From Chloroflexota bacterium (lineage in GTDB: Bacteria > Chloroflexota > Dehalococcoidia > JACQTR01): a stretch of DNA of 15,325 nucleotides. Location: NCBI GenBank assembly GCA_016210705.1, contig JACQTR010000220.1, positions 1-15,325 on the forward strand, given 5' to 3'. The notes beneath the pieces are model-generated. The model was not told the origin of the DNA, searched no databases, and was given only the letters and a program-made list of their open reading frames with translations. The translations under genes and the position numbers were made by a program. How positions within the stretch are numbered: position 1 is the stretch's first letter; each line of letters begins with the position of its first letter. Positions 15,123 through 15,325 of this stretch are shown here, in pieces.

Positions 15123-15220
15123 GGGAGCGGACGGGCCCCGGTGGGCTTCGCGGACTTCAAATCCGACGGTGGGCACCTCGCGGTGTCCACGGTAGGTTCG
15201 ACACCTACGCGCTCCCGCCA
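15123..15220 (+). tRNA. selC: tRNA-Sec (anticodon TCA), CCA end encoded
   Basis: A 98-nt selenocysteine tRNA. The acceptor strand GGGAGCGG (15123-15130) faces GCGCTCCC, followed by discriminator G and CCA (15218-15220). Seven pairs are canonical and the eighth is G opposite G. The extended D stem is GGGCCC/GGGCTT (six pairs including two G-T) closed by a CGGT loop. The anticodon loop CTTCAAA carries TCA (15157-15159). The long variable arm GTGGGCACC/GGTGTCCAC has nine pairs with a TCGC loop. The T arm is GTAGG-TTCGACA-CCTAC. The long extra arm, six-base D stem and TCA anticodon are diagnostic, so the organism should insert selenocysteine at UGA. There are only 9 nt between the trxB stop and the tRNA, so it is probably transcribed from the upstream operon or from a promoter within trxB. 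Confidence 0.95.
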
Positions 15221-15257
15221 TTTCCTCTAATAGCCTATCTTCTAAAAGGGAGAAACT

Positions 15258-15325
15258 ATGTACTGTGTCTTCTGCGATATCATCGCCCGCCGCGAACAGG
15301 CCACCATCCGCTACGAGGATGACGA
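15258..15325 (+). CDS. HIT-family protein, N-terminal start (3' truncated)
   Basis: ATG 15258 is preceded by AAAGGGAG (15245-15252). The 22 visible codons, MYCVFCDIIARREQATIRYE and two Asp, match the start of HIT (histidine triad) nucleotide hydrolases/transferases of the HinT branch, with the early C-x-x-C pair and the IxYEDD segment. The catalytic HxHxH motif lies beyond the window. HIT proteins hydrolyse nucleoside phosphoramidates or related adenylated compounds. It starts 37 nt after tRNA-Sec, with no terminator in between. Confidence 0.85.
   Translation, partial: MYCVFCDIIARREQATIRYEDD

Noticed and set aside
1..15325. Selenoprotein genes (in-frame TGA read as Sec), prompted by tRNA-Sec
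   Set aside because: All genes ending in TGA have normal lengths or overlap a following start, no homologous coding continues past them, and thioredoxin and thioredoxin reductase use ordinary cysteines.
1..15325. CRISPR arrays, insertion sequences, attachment sites
   Set aside because: No regularly spaced repeats, transposase or integrase motifs or flanking direct repeats were noticed; the region looks like chromosomal core and operon DNA.

Overview
The window is a densely packed, entirely plus-strand stretch of an anaerobic bacterial genome. It holds 15 protein genes (the first and last cut by the window edges) and a selenocysteine tRNA. Gaps are mostly 0-40 bp, stops and starts often overlap (ATGA type), and about half the starts look non-ATG (GTG, TTG, possibly CTG). 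The oxygen-sensitive benzoyl-CoA-reductase/2-hydroxyacyl-CoA-dehydratase-type proteins, a radical SAM enzyme and tRNA-Sec suggest a strict anaerobe. The bifunctional phosphoglucose/phosphomannose isomerase and GDP-mannose block are compatible with Chloroflexota (Dehalococcoidia-like) or a deep Firmicutes lineage. That assignment is an inference and is not secure.

Region 1 (1-177) is the 3' end of metK (S-adenosylmethionine synthetase). Region 2 (about 210-5850) is a nucleotide-sugar block: a GDP-6-deoxymannose-reductase-like protein, a mannose-1-phosphate guanylyltransferase-like nucleotidyltransferase with a beta-helix tail, a GDP-mannose 4,6-dehydratase-like protein, a phosphomannomutase/phosphoglucomutase and a bifunctional phosphoglucose/phosphomannose isomerase. 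Together they could convert fructose-6-phosphate to GDP-mannose and on to a GDP-6-deoxyhexose such as GDP-D-rhamnose for surface glycans.

Region 3 (5851-6057) is the largest intergenic gap. It contains a good sigma-70-type promoter (TGGACA, 17 bp, TATAAT) for what looks like one long transcription unit. Region 4 (6058-13501) holds an M20-family amidohydrolase, a membrane protein of the dolichol/diacylglycerol kinase-CTP transferase family, a radical SAM/SPASM-type protein, two paralogous DUF2229/HgdB-like subunits, a BadF/HgdC-type [4Fe-4S] ATPase activase with a cysteine-rich tail, and plsX. The BCR/HAD-like trio next to a radical SAM enzyme and between two lipid-type genes is the most interesting part. 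It resembles a split version of the multidomain proteins known from anaerobic plasmalogen synthesis and related uncharacterised reductases.

Region 5 (13540-15325) is a redox cassette: thioredoxin, a small Cys-containing thioredoxin-fold (YuzD-like?) protein and thioredoxin reductase. It is followed 9 nt later by tRNA-Sec, then the start of a HIT-family protein. No selenoprotein gene, mobile element or CRISPR was found in the window.
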